Positions 1 to 13,100 of a stretch of DNA of 64,000 nt are shown here, one piece after another. Each line of letters begins with the position of its first letter. Position 1 is the first letter of the stretch. The stretch spans positions 868,674 to 932,673 of the forward strand of contig NW_004457729.1 of NCBI RefSeq assembly GCF_000203815.1. The letters run 5' to 3'. The stretch is from Cavenderia fasciculata. Taxonomy: Eukaryota > Evosea > Eumycetozoa > Acytosteliales > Cavenderiaceae. Under the pieces are notes generated by a model. That model worked only from the letters and a program-made list of their open reading frames with translations. It had not been told where the DNA came from and did no database searches. Both the position numbers and the translations under genes were made by a program.

Positions 1-2
1 GT

Positions 3-1938
3 ATCTTTGAGACGGCCACCGAGCGTCTCCAATCGATCGTCTACAAGTCACAACTACTCTGTCGTGTATCGACCAGCAAGAATGCACTCGAGTCATTGAC
101 ATGCTCGTGTTTCAACGATGAGTCGAATGACAGATGCTTTGATTCGATCGAGTCGTCGTCCAACACCATTCTCAACCCATGCAATGGTATCACCACAACC
201 AACTTTCTCAATAACCATGCGACTGTCCAGTTTGTCGCCGACTCTATTGCACCAGACACTTGTGTCTTGGTGGGTATTGCCGATCTCTACTCGGACCAGT
301 TTATCGCCAAACGTGTCTTTGCTCTCGCCTCTTCGTTTGTCACATATATTCCACCCGAAGATTACTCGGTCTATAACGGTGCCGGTGCCGTCGTCGGTCG
401 TGTCATATCCGACGGTGTCTCACTGCGTATCTTTGACGAGGGTGTCCAATCGATCGACATTTGTATCACACAAACCCTCAAATACGATGTCGACCAATAC
501 CCAACCATCGACTTTGCACTCATCGATCCCGACTCTGGCAGTATCACCGCGTTTGGATGTACGTTTAATGGATCTATCGTCCCACCCATAGACCCATCCG
601 AAACAACCAACCCAACCGGTGACAAAAACAATAATAACCAAAAATGTTGTCGTGTTCCCAAACCAGAATCAATTGGCACCAATGACTATATCATGATTGC
701 TCGTACCGACGATTGGGAAACAGCTCCCTTCCAACCATTCTCTGACAGCGACACTCGAATGATCCATACCCTTGCAGCACTTTTCCTCATCCTAACAGTC
801 TTTGGATTCGCTCAACTCCTTCATTTCTCTTATTGTTTCTTTATTAAAAAGGAACCTTATAAAGTAGTTTATTTATTATTTTTCTTTTTATTTTGTTTTT
901 CTCTAAGTATGTTAAAAAAAAAACAAATCAAACAAATGGAATGTATAAATATTATTAATATTAATATTAATATATTATTATTCTTTTTTTCTTTTTTTTA
1001 TCTTAATAATTATAGTTAGATGTATATATTTCTTTATATTACCAAGTAATCAATTACCAAGTGGACCAAATGTAGGAGAATATATTCTTGTAGTATTACC
1101 AACCTTTTTATACTTTACATCGTTTACTATAGTCATTACGATTTGGTATATTCTTAGTAACACCAATATCACAATGTACCAAAACGTATTCAAGGTGATC
1201 AACAAATTAATTCTAGTCTCTAATTCTGTACTCTACCTCTTCTTTGTCATCATTGTATTGGTGTTTAATTTCACCAATGAAAATGATCCACCAACTTGTG
1301 GTGGTAGAAAGGTGACTTCATTCTCAAATACTACACCTCAAAATGTAGTATCGATCTTGTATGCAGTTATTCAAGCACTATTGTCACTAGTCATTGGTAT
1401 TGCATTTATCTACTTTGGTCTAAAGATCTATCGTCAATTCTCAGCCATTCATGCCAAAGACTCACAACAAAGTACTCAAAAGGCCAAGACATTTACAATG
1501 GCTGCCATCTGTTCGATTGGCTTTGTACTACATTGTATCTTTATCATTGTACTGGTAAGTGTCAGTCCTTCCAACATTAATTTCAGTTTTGCCGGTCTCT
1601 TGATCACAGAGTTGGTTCCAGTTGCCACTCTCTTTATCACCTACAATCAAATCCCACTGTCAATGCCTAAATTCGTTTCAAAGACCATCAAGATATCAGG
1701 TACCACCTCTCAATTCACTTCTGGTGGTAGCGGTAACAGTGGTAACAGCGGTATTCATCTACGTGAAAGTGTTGCTCGTGGAAGACACCACAATTCAACA
1801 AGTACAAGAGATTATAGTGGTAGTACAAGTGGAAACAGTAGTATTAGTAGAGAAACTACAAATTCTTCAAATGGCAGTAATAATAATAATAATAGTAGTA
1901 GCAGTAATAGTCCAATTGTCTATCTTGACAAAAAATAA
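3..1938 (+). CDS. TOM1/GPR137-like seven-transmembrane protein (5' partial)
   Basis: The frame is open from the left edge, so the start lies outside the window. Exons are 3..906 and 1016..1938. The GTATGT donor at 907 and acceptor ending at 1015 rejoin the reading as FSL-I-RCIYFF, which recreates the Leu/Ile-Arg-Cys plus aromatic segment typical of the THH1/TOM1/TOM3 (GPR137) family. A soluble N-terminal part of about 250 residues precedes the first helix (MIHTLAALFLILTVFGFAQL). Further hydrophobic segments follow, including PSGPNVGEYILVVLPTFLYF and several after residue M at 1174. The tail is cytosolic-looking and Ser/Asn/Gly-rich. Plant TOM1 and animal GPR137 act at vacuole or lysosome membranes; a similar place here is inference. 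The large N-terminal domain is not part of the core family and I do not recognise it. A frizzled- or cAMP-type receptor is less likely, because the helix motifs fit TOM1 better. Confidence 0.7.
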
Positions 1939-2463
1939 TAATAAAACAAATAAATTATTTATAATTGTACAATCAATCAATCAATCATCATAGTGACGAA
2001 ACAAACACTAATTATAATATAATGTTATTGTTTTGTTTCATGTTCCGGAATATGATGAAAAGAAGAAGAAGAAGAATGTGTGTGCATATCGTATCGTATA
2101 CCCTCGGTAGCGGTATCGTGCTGGTGTCTTGTGAAGTGCTTGGGTTTTTTAACCGCAAAAGCAAGTTCCCGCCAAAATGAATCAATAAAATTAAATTTAA
2201 ATTTTTTTCTAATGAGTTCCCATAGCAAGGGCAGAATTCTAGTAAATCGCATTGTGGGGTAATAATAAGACAACTAATAATAATCAATAACAGTTACAAC
2301 AAACAATCATATCATAAACAACTCATCTAATCATTAGTTGTCAGTCTCAATCAAAAAAAAAAAAACAATAGACATCTTTAAGCGCAAGAAGAAGTCATTA
2401 TATATTACATTCATTTAACAAGTTTACAACATCATTAAAGTTTAATAATAATAATAATATAAT
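1939..2463. other. Intergenic region with rnrB promoter
   Basis: No gene is visible. It holds the 3' UTR of the TOM1-like gene, a GC-richer island around 2090-2180 containing an E2F-like site, an A12 run near 2352, and an AT-rich leader before the rnrB ATG. Confidence 0.6.
2166..2177. promoter_or_regulatory. E2F-like site upstream of ribonucleotide reductase gene
   Basis: TTCCCGCCAAAA, read on the other strand as TTTTGGCGGGAA, matches the classic E2F/DP consensus. It lies 287 nt upstream of the rnrB ATG, in the only GC-rich part of this intergenic region. E2F control of ribonucleotide reductase is established in animals and plants, and dictyostelids encode E2F/DP proteins. Function here is inferred from sequence and position only. 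Confidence 0.5.
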
Positions 2464-3558
2464 ATGCAAGCAATCATGGAAGAACCATTATTAAAAGAGA
2501 ACAAGGATAGATTTGTTCTATTCCCAATTAAATATACCGATATTTGGAATATGTATAAAAAGGCAGAGGCAAGCTTTTGGACAGCCGAAGAGATTGATTT
2601 GGCAAGTGATGTCAACGAATGGGAGAATAAATTGAATGACAATGAACGTCACTTTATCAAGAATGTATTGGCCTTTTTCGCTGCCTCTGATGGTATTGTC
2701 AACGAAAACCTTGCCACCAAGTTCATGTCTGAAGTTCAAATACCTGAAGCAAGATGTTTCTATGGTTTTCAAATTGCCATTGAAAATATTCATTCTGAAA
2801 CTTATAGGTAAATATAAGAATCAAAGTAGAGAGAGAAGAGGATAATATATATTAATTATTATTTATTTATTTATTTATTTCTTTTTTTTTTTAGTTTATT
2901 AATTGATACATATATTAAAAATCCAGATGAAAAAAAGGTATTATTTAATGCAATTGAAACTATTCCATGTGTAAAGAAAAAAGCTGACTGGGCTTTGAGA
3001 TGGATTACCAACTCCAAGTCGTTTGCCGAACGTTTGGTAGCTTTTGCCGCCGTTGAAGGTATCTTTTTCAGTGGTAGTTTCTGTTCGATCTTTTGGCTCA
3101 AGAAGCGTGGTCTCATGCCAGGTCTCACCTTTTCCAACGAGTTGATCAGTCGTGACGAAGGTCTCCATTGCGACTTTGCCTGTCTTCTCTATAACAAGCT
3201 CAACAATAAGCTCGACGTCAAGACCATCGAATCCATCATTCGTGACGCCGTCGAATGTGAAAAGGAATTTGTCACTGACTCGTTGCCCGTCGATCTCATT
3301 GGCATGAACAGTCGTGAAATGTCCAAATACATTGAATTCTGTGCCGATCGTCTCCTCGTCTCGCTTGGCTACAAGAAAATCTACAATTCTGCCAATCCAT
3401 TTGATTGGATGGAAATGATTTCACTCATGCGAAAGGCAAACTTTTTCGAAGGAAAGGTATCTGAATATGCAAAGGCTGGTGTTGCCAAACAAACTTCTTC
3501 ATCTTCATCAAATTCAGGAAATAATTCTAGAACTTTTGATTTAAATGCTGATTTCTAA
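2464..3558 (+). CDS. rnrB: Ribonucleoside-diphosphate reductase small subunit (R2)
   Basis: Exons 2464..2807 and 2895..3558 give 335 residues. This is the iron-tyrosyl radical subunit that works with R1 to reduce ribonucleoside diphosphates to deoxy forms for DNA synthesis. The splice restores [15 protein letters not shown], which carries the radical-Tyr region. Di-iron ligands are visible: Asp in EEIDLASD, Glu/His in ENIHSETYS, Glu in [11 protein letters not shown], and Glu/His in DEGLHCDFA. The C-terminus ends FDLNADF, close to the conserved tail that docks into R1. The protein starts near the conserved core without the long N-terminal extension seen in animals. A Ser/Asn-rich linker precedes the tail. 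An E2F-like site upstream fits S-phase control. The assignment is essentially certain. Confidence 0.97.
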
Positions 3559-3997
3559 ACAAAAACAAAAACAAAAAACAAAAATAATAATAATATATTA
3601 TATAATAATAATAATAATTAATTAACACTAACTGCAACAATAATAATAATAATAATATTAATTTTCTTTTTTTCTTTCTTCCAACAAACCAAACTTGATA
3701 AACAAACACAAAAGTGTAAATATATAAATTAAATAAACCAAAAAAAAAAGAAAAGAATCTTTTTCTTTTTCCTTCCAACAAGCCTTGTGCATCTAAAGGC
3801 GGATGTTTTAATTGGTGAGTAAAGGCTTTTATCACAAGAAGGGTATACCTATGATCTAACACGACAACTTTTTTTATTTATTCTTTTAAAGGCCTATTAC
3901 TATAACAACATGGTCAACTATATTCAAAGTGAAATATCATAAATAGAGACGCTTATGGTCCACTTTATTATTCATTGTTAGAATTTCTAAAGGTACA
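3559..3997. other. Intergenic region, no gene seen
   Basis: AT-rich 3' flank of rnrB with (TAA)n and poly-A/T stretches, then the presumed 5' flank of the nuclease-kinase relic. I see no RNA gene. Confidence 0.5.
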
Positions 3998-5533
3998 ATG
4001 TTAAATTTTAATGGTAAGTTCACTAGTGATTCATTCGACTCCTCAGCAATCATTCTAACCAATTCAATTTAGTTCGCCGTATCTCGATTGATGGTCTCCC
4101 AAAATTAGAACCAAAGTACAATAGTCCTTTATTATGGAACCAACCAACACCAACAAACATAAATAGTAAACTAGTAGTGAGAGATTTCACCAACATCAAT
4201 TATCCTCCTGATCAGGATACGTTGAGCACTTCAACAATCTGGATATCTTCCGAGAATGAAAGTCTAGTATGGTACAACTTTGCCTGCATTTACTATCATT
4301 TCAGGCATATCTTGATTGAGCTCATTGACAACGTGGGTCTAAGACAACATCTCTGGTGTACCAATGATTCGTCTATAACGGGACTTCAACCAGATGTATG
4401 GGTTATTGTAACAATGTCTGGGCTTCCTATTGGTGTGGTTGGAATCAAGGAGCCAAAGAATAATAATATGGCCAATGAAGAGGTTCATGATCAAATATTT
4501 AATTATATGGAGAGATTACGTAGTTACACTGGACAAAAAAATGTATTTGGAATAGTTACATGTTATGAACAGTGGAGGGTCTATTGGCTTCCAGATTCGG
4601 ATCACTCTGCTAGCTCACCATACACTCCATCCCAATTCTCACCACATCAACTAGTTGATCAAGACACTGTTCCTGTTCGATCCTCATCTCCAAAGGGATC
4701 ATCAAACATACAAGTCCAAGAGATTCCCAATACCCCCGGGATGGTCTACGGAACCAATTTAATTCGATATGATTCTAGCTCTCTAGTTCCTATTCTATGT
4801 TCCACCATTCTAAAGATGTATTACTCACCTCGTGAACCAGTCCTTTTGATCAGCCCGACTAGATCCTACATCCGAGTAACAAAGGAATCTTGGAATTGGG
4901 TCAAACTCAAAGATATGACACTCTCCTATGAAGGGGTTTGTCCAAACGAATCTTTGTCATCTGCTATATTGATCAAAGACCTTAGAAGTAGAATGGTTCA
5001 ATCACGCTGCAGATTGTGGATGGCATCAACAGAGAATGGATCGGTCTTTGTCATCAAGTATGTCAGACAGGATAAAGACATTCCAGACCCAAAAAAAGTT
5101 CTAGCTAAAGAGGCCAATATCTGGAAAATAGCCTATAACATCACTACACCTGTACGTAAAATGCAATTTTGTATGCAAAACTCTACTTTTTTCAAAAGAC
5201 AATATAATTAATTGGTTGTTGGTAATAGATAATAACTCTTATTAGGGATCCAGCATTACTAGTTCCATATTTTAGTGTGGCGGTAGACTCTGATTGGCAC
5301 AATCAGGACTTTATTGGTTTGGTTTCCAAGGAGATTGAGCGTTTCTCTAAAACTGGTTTTTATCATATTTGAGTCGCCGACATGTTGGAAAGTTCATTGA
5401 CCAAACAAAGAAGCATCCCACACTTTGTGTTGTAATCATTGATCTTGGCTATGTCAAGAAGATCCAAGAGGGCTATTTTGAATATGCAGTCTCATTAATG
5501 AAGACACTATTAAATATATTATTCCAAATTTAG
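3998..5533 (+). pseudogene. Crinkler-like PD-(D/E)XK nuclease plus kinase-fold protein, frameshifted
   Basis: A short first exon (3998..4013, MLNFN) joins at 4073 to a long open exon. The first domain has the restriction-endonuclease-fold pattern: a hydrophobic strand with Asp in QPDVWVIVTMSG, then GVVGIKEP with a Glu/Lys pair after a hydrophobic run, then a helix and FGIVTCYEQWRVYWL. The second domain looks like a kinase N-lobe: FVIKYV supplies the VAIK Lys and KEANIW the helix-C Glu. The next part is found only across a second, uncertain intron (about 5153-5275), and the frame then breaks near 5372: FYHI is followed by TGA, while SRRHVGKF and VVIIDLGYV (the HRD- and DFG-like regions) continue in another frame to a stop at 5533. 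The C-lobe is also short. Fusions of this kind are known among Crinkler/CRN proteins of eukaryotes. It is probably a decayed copy; a sequencing error of one base is the alternative. Confidence 0.6.
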
Positions 5534-5613
5534 TTTAGGTTTGAAATAAAGATAGTATCTTTTTAATTGTTTTAATTATTTACATTGTTAGTATATATAT
5601 ATTTATATTTTTT

Positions 5614-5615
<2 letters not shown>

Positions 5616-5705
<90 letters not shown>
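5616..5705. repeat. (TTA)n microsatellite
   Basis: About 85 nt of uninterrupted ATT/TTA triplets. The stop codon of the adjacent minus-strand DeSI gene is the first TAA of this array, so the 3' UTR begins as an in-frame run of stop codons. Confidence 0.9.
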
Positions 5706-6905
5706 GAACTAAACTTTGATTTTCAATTGTGGAGTTTGGTTCCTCTTCATCTTCATCTTCATCTTCTTCTTCCTCTTCTTTGTCATCCTTTTGTTTTTGA
5801 GATTCCATTTCCTCTTGATTGACAGAAATGATTAATCTTTTTCCAAGAGCTTCTAACATTTTTCTTCTTCTGTCACTTGCTTCTGCTGTCAGATGTTGAG
5901 ATGATAAAGATGGTGAATTTGGTTGAGAATTGTCTGAATCTGAATCCGAGGTGAGTATGAGTGGAGGTGATGACATGGTTGTGGCGTTGGATGATGACGA
6001 TGATGATATCACACCACTATTGGTAGATCCATAACTCGTAGTGGTAGGTGATTGTAAAGAATATCCATCACCTGGAAATAGTCGTGATCTATCATTATAT
6101 TCATTGTTGCTGCCATTGTTTGATTTATATGATACTGGTGAATTGATCAATTCACTTGCTCTTCCACCTCCTCTATTATTGTTATTTGATGAACCAGTTT
6201 GTTGTTGTGGTTGTCCTGTTGGAGTTGCCAAAGCACCAGTTGGTATAAAACAAGAAAACATATTTCCAATATATGCCAACCGATTGATATAGTTGGGTAT
6301 ATCAACATTTAATATTCTCTTTGCAAATGCTTGTGAGAATGAATTACAATTTCTAATACATAAATGAATAGAAATAATAAGTAAGTAATTATGTAATAGA
6401 CTATTTAATATATTTTAAAACTTACTTTTGAAGTGGATGATAAGATAAACCAGGAAACTCTTCAGCAATTTCATCAACGATTGCTTTGATTTGACTTTTT
6501 GATTTAGATGTCTCTCCAAGTAATATAGATTCTCTAAAGTTCTCTATGCTCTTTGGTTCTACTTCAAATACTCCACTAAAAGAAAATTCATGTCCTCCAA
6601 AAGAATATTCTGTTTTAATGTGATGATGAATAAATGAGTATAAAAGTAATATCATATCAGTCATCCTTTGCTTCTACACTTACCAACACCAAATATTTCA
6701 ACACCTGAATGGAATGCACCAAGTCCTATTGGATAAAAGTAGCTGTTTACTGTTGATTGAATGATAATGATGAGTTAGAATAATGTTGTTGGTTGGATCA
6801 CTTTAATCCTCCTATAATGACATTACCAGTATGAAGATCGTATACATTTAAGTATACAGGTTCTTTTTTGTTTCTGTTTGCTCCTGCTTTAAATAAACTT
6901 CCCAT
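5701..6905 (-). CDS. DeSI/PPPDE-family thiol peptidase (deSUMOylating isopeptidase-like)
   Basis: Minus-strand exons are 6905..6827, 6749..6684, 6609..6426 and 6352..5701, giving 326 residues. The spliced N-terminus reads PVYLNVYDLHTVNSYFYPIG and then LGAFHSGVEIFG, which aligns without gaps to the PPPDE fold. The catalytic His is in FHSG and the catalytic Cys in KNCNSF, the two hallmark residues of the family, and both are present. NYINRLAYIG closes the domain. The family removes SUMO or ubiquitin; the DeSI-2 type (PPPDE1) is the closest match by motif spacing. After about residue 150 the protein is a low-complexity tail rich in Ser, Asn and finally Glu/Asp. This tail is absent from animal DeSI proteins and is common in dictyostelids. 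The true substrate cannot be read from sequence. Confidence 0.9.
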
Positions 6906-7145
6906 TTCTTCTTTCTATCTCTTTCTCTTTCTAAAATGTTTAATTATTTATTGAATTGTTTAACAATTACTGATCAAAAGTCGGGAGATTTTTATCGCAA
7001 CAAAATGAATTAAACACATTTAATTTTGATTAATAAAACCATGGAAAGGTTGGAGATTGGCAGCTATTTGTTTTAGGGAGGTTAGATTCGTTTGTTAATT
7101 AATTTAATTTAAATATTTTTGGATTTTATTTTATTTATTTATTAT

Positions 7146-10100
7146 TTAAGCATAATAGCTAGGATAAGCTACAGTACCTCTAATCATTTCTCTCTGTTCT
7201 TCATTGAAAAGAAGTTTCTCTTCTTCCCAAGTACTCTTGTGTGTTCTCCAAAATTCTGATAACGTTGATTGAACTGTATCTCTAATGGGAGGCATAGCAC
7301 TGGAATATCCAGACAGACACTCCATAATCGGTGGGAAGTAGCTTGGGATCTGATATGGTGATGAAAGAATGATGGAACTTAGAATTAAAATGTATTGATG
7401 TTTTTGAGTAACATTTTCATTTGTAATCTTTGAATTCTTTAATCCTTTAATACTTGTTTCCTATTATTATTGAAAAAATATTATTATTATTATTAGTTAT
7501 TGCAACTAAATTATATATTATAATATAATATATTATATTATATTTAATTTATACATACAATAAACTTTGAGATTCTTGTTAGATTTGTTTTACTAGATAC
7601 CAACATGGAAGCTAAGGTATCTTTACCCAATTCTCTAACTTCGATTTGGGTGTCTCTGATGAGGGCGAGGACGAGATCGAAAAAGGCATCACTTTGTTCA
7701 GACGATAAAAAGAGTGCGTGATTAAAGTACATGATTTGAACAAATGGGAGAATGGAGCGTCTGACTCTCCAGAATGAGGATTGGGCAATGGTTTGAAGTT
7801 GTTGAATGAGCTGGGACAAGACTTGTTGGTCCAAATAAAATCCTTGTGCCATCGAAGCAATGCACATCATGGCTGATTTGGAGATGTCCTGGTTCGTGTC
7901 TGACGTAAACGAAAAGAGTGTCGGCAACATGCTTGGAGTGATTCTCATCATGATGTTGGAGAAACCCTTTGAGAATGCACTCGATACCATGGCAATAAAC
8001 GTCTCCTTGACACTGTTTCTAACTTCAGTGGTCAATGATTGGTTTGTACATTCAGCAACAATACTAGAAAACGTTTGTATTGATTCATTTGGTAGAATGG
8101 GTGGTTCCAAAATCAATACTCTTGTATTGTCTTGATTTAAAAATTTACTTTGATAAATTAATACCTAAAATAAATAATTAAATAGGTTAGGTTAGGAGTT
8201 GGTTATATTTCAAATATATATATATAGATATTGATTGATTTGATTTTCACATACATTTACAAATAATTTATATACTTCATCACGAACTTGTTTATGAGGA
8301 TTTGAAAACTCTTTGAGACAAATCTTCATAAATTTATCCAACAAATCAGTAGATTTATAGGTGATTTCAAATACCAATGCCTTAAAGAATCTAATCGATT
8401 TTGCTTGTGAAAATATATTTAATGGATTATTATATAATTTAAATAATATTTCTAGAAAAGTAGAAAGGTTATTATTAATATATAACCAAATTGTTTCAAT
8501 TATTAATATTATTATGTTAACATACCAACTAACCAATTCAAATCGGCAATTTTAGTATTATAGGAAATGAATCTAATAACCAAAATCCAAGTTTCATTTA
8601 ATTCATTTGAACAATTATTCAAACAGGTGAGTAAAAGGTCTGTCAAGTAGTTGATGGCATCTTGCTTATTGAAATGATCAGAATGTTTACCACTTGTGAC
8701 ATATCTTCCCAAGCCGGCAACCATTTCTGCCAACATTGATTGATCTTCTTTATCATTCTTTAATTTCAATGCTTCAATTTGCTTGACAAGTCTTGGATAA
8801 AATTGTTCATTCCATGCAAAGAAGCTATAAAATAATTTTGCATTTTGTAATTTAAATAATTTTGCCTAAAATATATAAAAGATAGATTAAATAAGTATGT
8901 TCTTTGATTTGTTGAAATAATATTTTAAACATACACCAACTGGATGTCTAGAGTTTGGCCATAGTAATGATAAGTTTTTAGCAGAGATGGCACAACCAAT
9001 GTTATGACTTTGACTTTCAACATCATGATCTTGTATAATGTAGGATACCAATTTATCAAGGAATTGATCGTCAAACACTGATTGAATAGATGGTACAATA
9101 ATACTTGATAGAGATTTCATGATCAAGTTATCTTCTTCATCGCATAGTAATACAGAGTATTCGTTGTTGTTGTCATCACGAGCTTGTTCCATTTCTTGAT
9201 CTCCATCATTTCCATTACGATCAATATCCATCTTTTCATCTGCAGCAACAGCTGTTTCATCATTATTCCAAAAATGTTCAAAACAAATTTCTCTAGTACC
9301 CTTTTTCTGTTCAAATAATATTTGTGATATTAAATTAATTCTATAAAATAGAAAATAGTTAATTATTTTGTTTCTAATTGTTAAAAAAAGATAATAATTA
9401 TCATTTTTTTCTACATACGATAAAATTCTGGTGATTGGATAATCACTATTCATATTTTTAAAGATACTAATAATAGAATCTTTAATCATACTAATGTTTT
9501 TAACCAAAACTTCACCAAAAACACCAATACCACCACCACCATTGTTGTTTGCTTGTTGTTGTGGAGTAATGACGATTGAACCCAACAAGGCAGATTTTAA
9601 TTGATCTTGATCAGATGATGAAATGGATTTAATAAATGTTGCAATTAAATAAATCATAAAGGTTTGAAGGAATATTAAATCTTTCCATGTTAAATTGTCC
9701 TTCTTTTCATGAACTTTTAATCTATCAATAATATTTTCAACCTAAAATAAAAAAAAGATAATTAATCACTACTCTTTTTTTTTGACTATATTATTTGTTT
9801 TGTTTATACATACAATTTGACGTAAGTATTCAATATTTGCAAGATTCTTCTTTTCAAACCAAGATTTTTGTTTGGATAGTATATCTTTTGATGGCATTGA
9901 AGAAGTTGGAGAATAATGATCCAAATCCATCATTTGATTTGATGAATGGTAAATCAATACTGGTTCATATTTTGATAAAATAAATTGATGTTTAAATTTA
10001 ACAAATGTTTCCCTAGTTGTTGTCTATAGAGAGAATAAAAAGTTAGATATATAATACTTTTTTTATCTTTTCTTTTTTTTTTTAATTTACCTTGAATTTA

Positions 10101-13100
10101 CTATCAAAACTATTAATAAAAGTATTTGATAGAGATTGAATCCATTTCCAATTTGTTTTAAGTTTCTTTAAGACATTCTTGTTACACATTAGATAGATAC
10201 TGCCTTTGATTTCCTCATCGGAACGTTGTTGTGTAAAGTTTTCAACCAATTTTGGTAGGATTGAAGAGACACCTCCGACGTGATGTTGAGCGACACGTGT
10301 CAATGCATCTTGAGCGACGGCACGAAGTTGTTTGTATCGATGAACCGACAGACCGAGAAGGTCAAACAAGGAGCTTTGGGTGGTATTGGTAAGAGGCAAT
10401 TTTTCAGAGGCAATGGTTTGACGGAGCAGATGTGCCTTGTATCCCTTAAAGATGATTGCATTTCTCGTCTTGTAACGTTTGAGATTCTTCCATTTGGAAA
10501 AGAGCGCTTCACTCGTACGATCTTGAATATCTAAGAACCCATAGTTGAGTGAGAGCAAGCATTTAGAGATACCCTTGAGTACACTAATCTCTTCGTTCTT
10601 TTGTGATTGCACAAAATCGAGTAACCGGCGAATGACACGGTAGATGTGTTGTGGTTCATTCTTTATACTTTCAATTGTGATTCTTCCATGAGATGGGACC
10701 ATTCTTGGATAGATATACTTGCAAGAGTCATCGATCTTGGCAGGTTTGAGATCGTCATCATTCATCAAAAACACGGCAGTACGAAGAATACTATGCGTCG
10801 ACTTTAAATAATTAAATGATTTCATTCTATCAAATGCTACTGGAGTATTTACAATCTCGTCAATATATTTATCCAATCTATCAACTCTTTCAATTAAATA
10901 TAATTCAATTAATCTTTTTGAAAATTCTGTTGTTTCTTTGGTCTATAAAAAAAAATTAAAAAAATATATATTAATATACATATAATTCTCTATTTAATTT
11001 GTTTTGACATACAGGTTGGAACCATTCAATAGGATAAATAATAGATTCATCAGTGATACCCCAATATTTGGTATGATTGACCTTTTCAACAAAGAGTGGA
11101 GTTGGAATCGATCGATTATTTGATGGATAGTAACGAGTAAGAGAAAAGATGGACTTTCTTACAACCTTGCTTACTTGTTTGATGATGACCTTGTTGTTGG
11201 ATTCAAACAATACATTGCAAATCTTGATAAATTCGTCTTGATGATTCAAGAGAGCAGCACCACTCTTAAAGACTGTGTATCCCATCAATTGAATGTACCA
11301 TTTGTATTCTTCGTCCGACAAGTCTCTGATTTGGTATTTGTTGCTACCCTGAGCATCCTGTTGCTTGGTAAACAGTTTGCTTATAAACACTGGCAATAGA
11401 GTGGCCAATGACTTGGTCGGGTTACGAAGTGTAGCAGCACATAAAAAGGCACTATATTGTTTGTAATAGTCTGGTTCAAATGTCTTTTTAAAGAAATGTA
11501 CCAATTTTTCCAATACCGCATTGTACACTTCATCAGACATTTGACAAAAGAATAATCCAATTGTTTCATGTAAAAATACTCCTGGTGGTGTAACTCTTTT
11601 ATGTTCTGCAAATTCTTTTTTTGTTGATGCATTTCGAATCTAAATAAAAATAAATAGAAGAATTTGTAAGTATTTGGTCAAACTTGACTTGATTATCTTT
11701 TAACTTAAATGACTTACAAAATTTAAAACAGAATCTAAAAATAATAAAGACCAATCGAGGAATGATGAAGTTGCCAAAGTTGCACTAGTATCAAATTCAT
11801 TTGAATTATTTGTATCAGTTAAATAAATCGTTTCATCATTTAATAAAACACATGAAAATATTCCTAAAAAAAAAAAAAAAAAAGAAAAGATAAATTAATA
11901 AATAAATTGACTAGTTGATATTTACATATATTTATATTTATACATACTATTAAAGAATTTAAAAGCAGCAGAAGCTTTGTTTGGATGAATAGGATCCATA
12001 TTATTCAAGGCTAGTACCATTAAATTATATACATGGGATTTCCCTTCTGGGAATAGTTCTGGTTGAACAATTAAAGGATGGAAGCAAGTTGAAATAACCT
12101 CCAATTCACTAACAATTCTATTTACTTCTTCCTTATCAATCGATCCATACAATTTTTCCAATAAATTTGGTAAAATGATTTGTGGTGCAATATCTAAAAA
12201 CAAAGTATATTTAGGTTAATAATAATGATACTTTGTACTTTTTTTTTCTAATTCTATACATACAACATAATTCTTTTACAATTTTACAAGTATTTAAAAT
12301 ATTATTTTTCTTTTTTGAATATAATGTAATTTCAACATGAGGGAATATATCTGCATAAAATCTCTTTATAATTTCTTGATTAAATGGTTCTAAAAAAAGA
12401 AAAGTAAAAAATATTAATATTAATATTGTACAATGTCAGTTTTAACAATCTATTTGCTTACGTTTAAGATGTTTTTTAGTAAAACTATGACAAGTTGAAA
12501 TAATTAATTCTAAAAGAGAGATGGACCATTCACCATGATTACTTGGATGGAAATAAGAAGAGATGGAAGAAAAGAAACGATTCACCAAATCCAATGTATC
12601 ACCTTGATAGTTGATCAACGAGGCAATGGTACGACCCATTGTAGTGAATTCAATGTTTTCATCTCTTGTAATCTTGATGGCCACTGGGATGTTGTTTTTG
12701 AGTGGTTTCAAATGAGCAAACTTTGGATTACCAATGGACAAGTCGACGACACGGATAAAGTGAGTGTAGAGACGTGGTGCCAACTCGGTCCAATTGACAT
12801 TGATCGAATGCTTGATGACACGACTCAACAACATGAGCCAACGTTCATCCCAATCGTTGTTGTTTTCAATCCACTCCCAATACGATAGAAATTCATAGGC
12901 AAATGATGGAATCGAGGTGTGACTTGCCAAATGATGTGTTGGCAACATAACAGTCATTGTAAACAATCCAACAAACACAGTATTTGAGTGTGGACAAAGT
13001 AATGGTTTAACTTGTTCCATAATCTCTTCAAATGCATTGATACTGAAAAATGGTCTACTTGCAATAATCAATGAATGAATATTTCTTTTATATTTACTAA

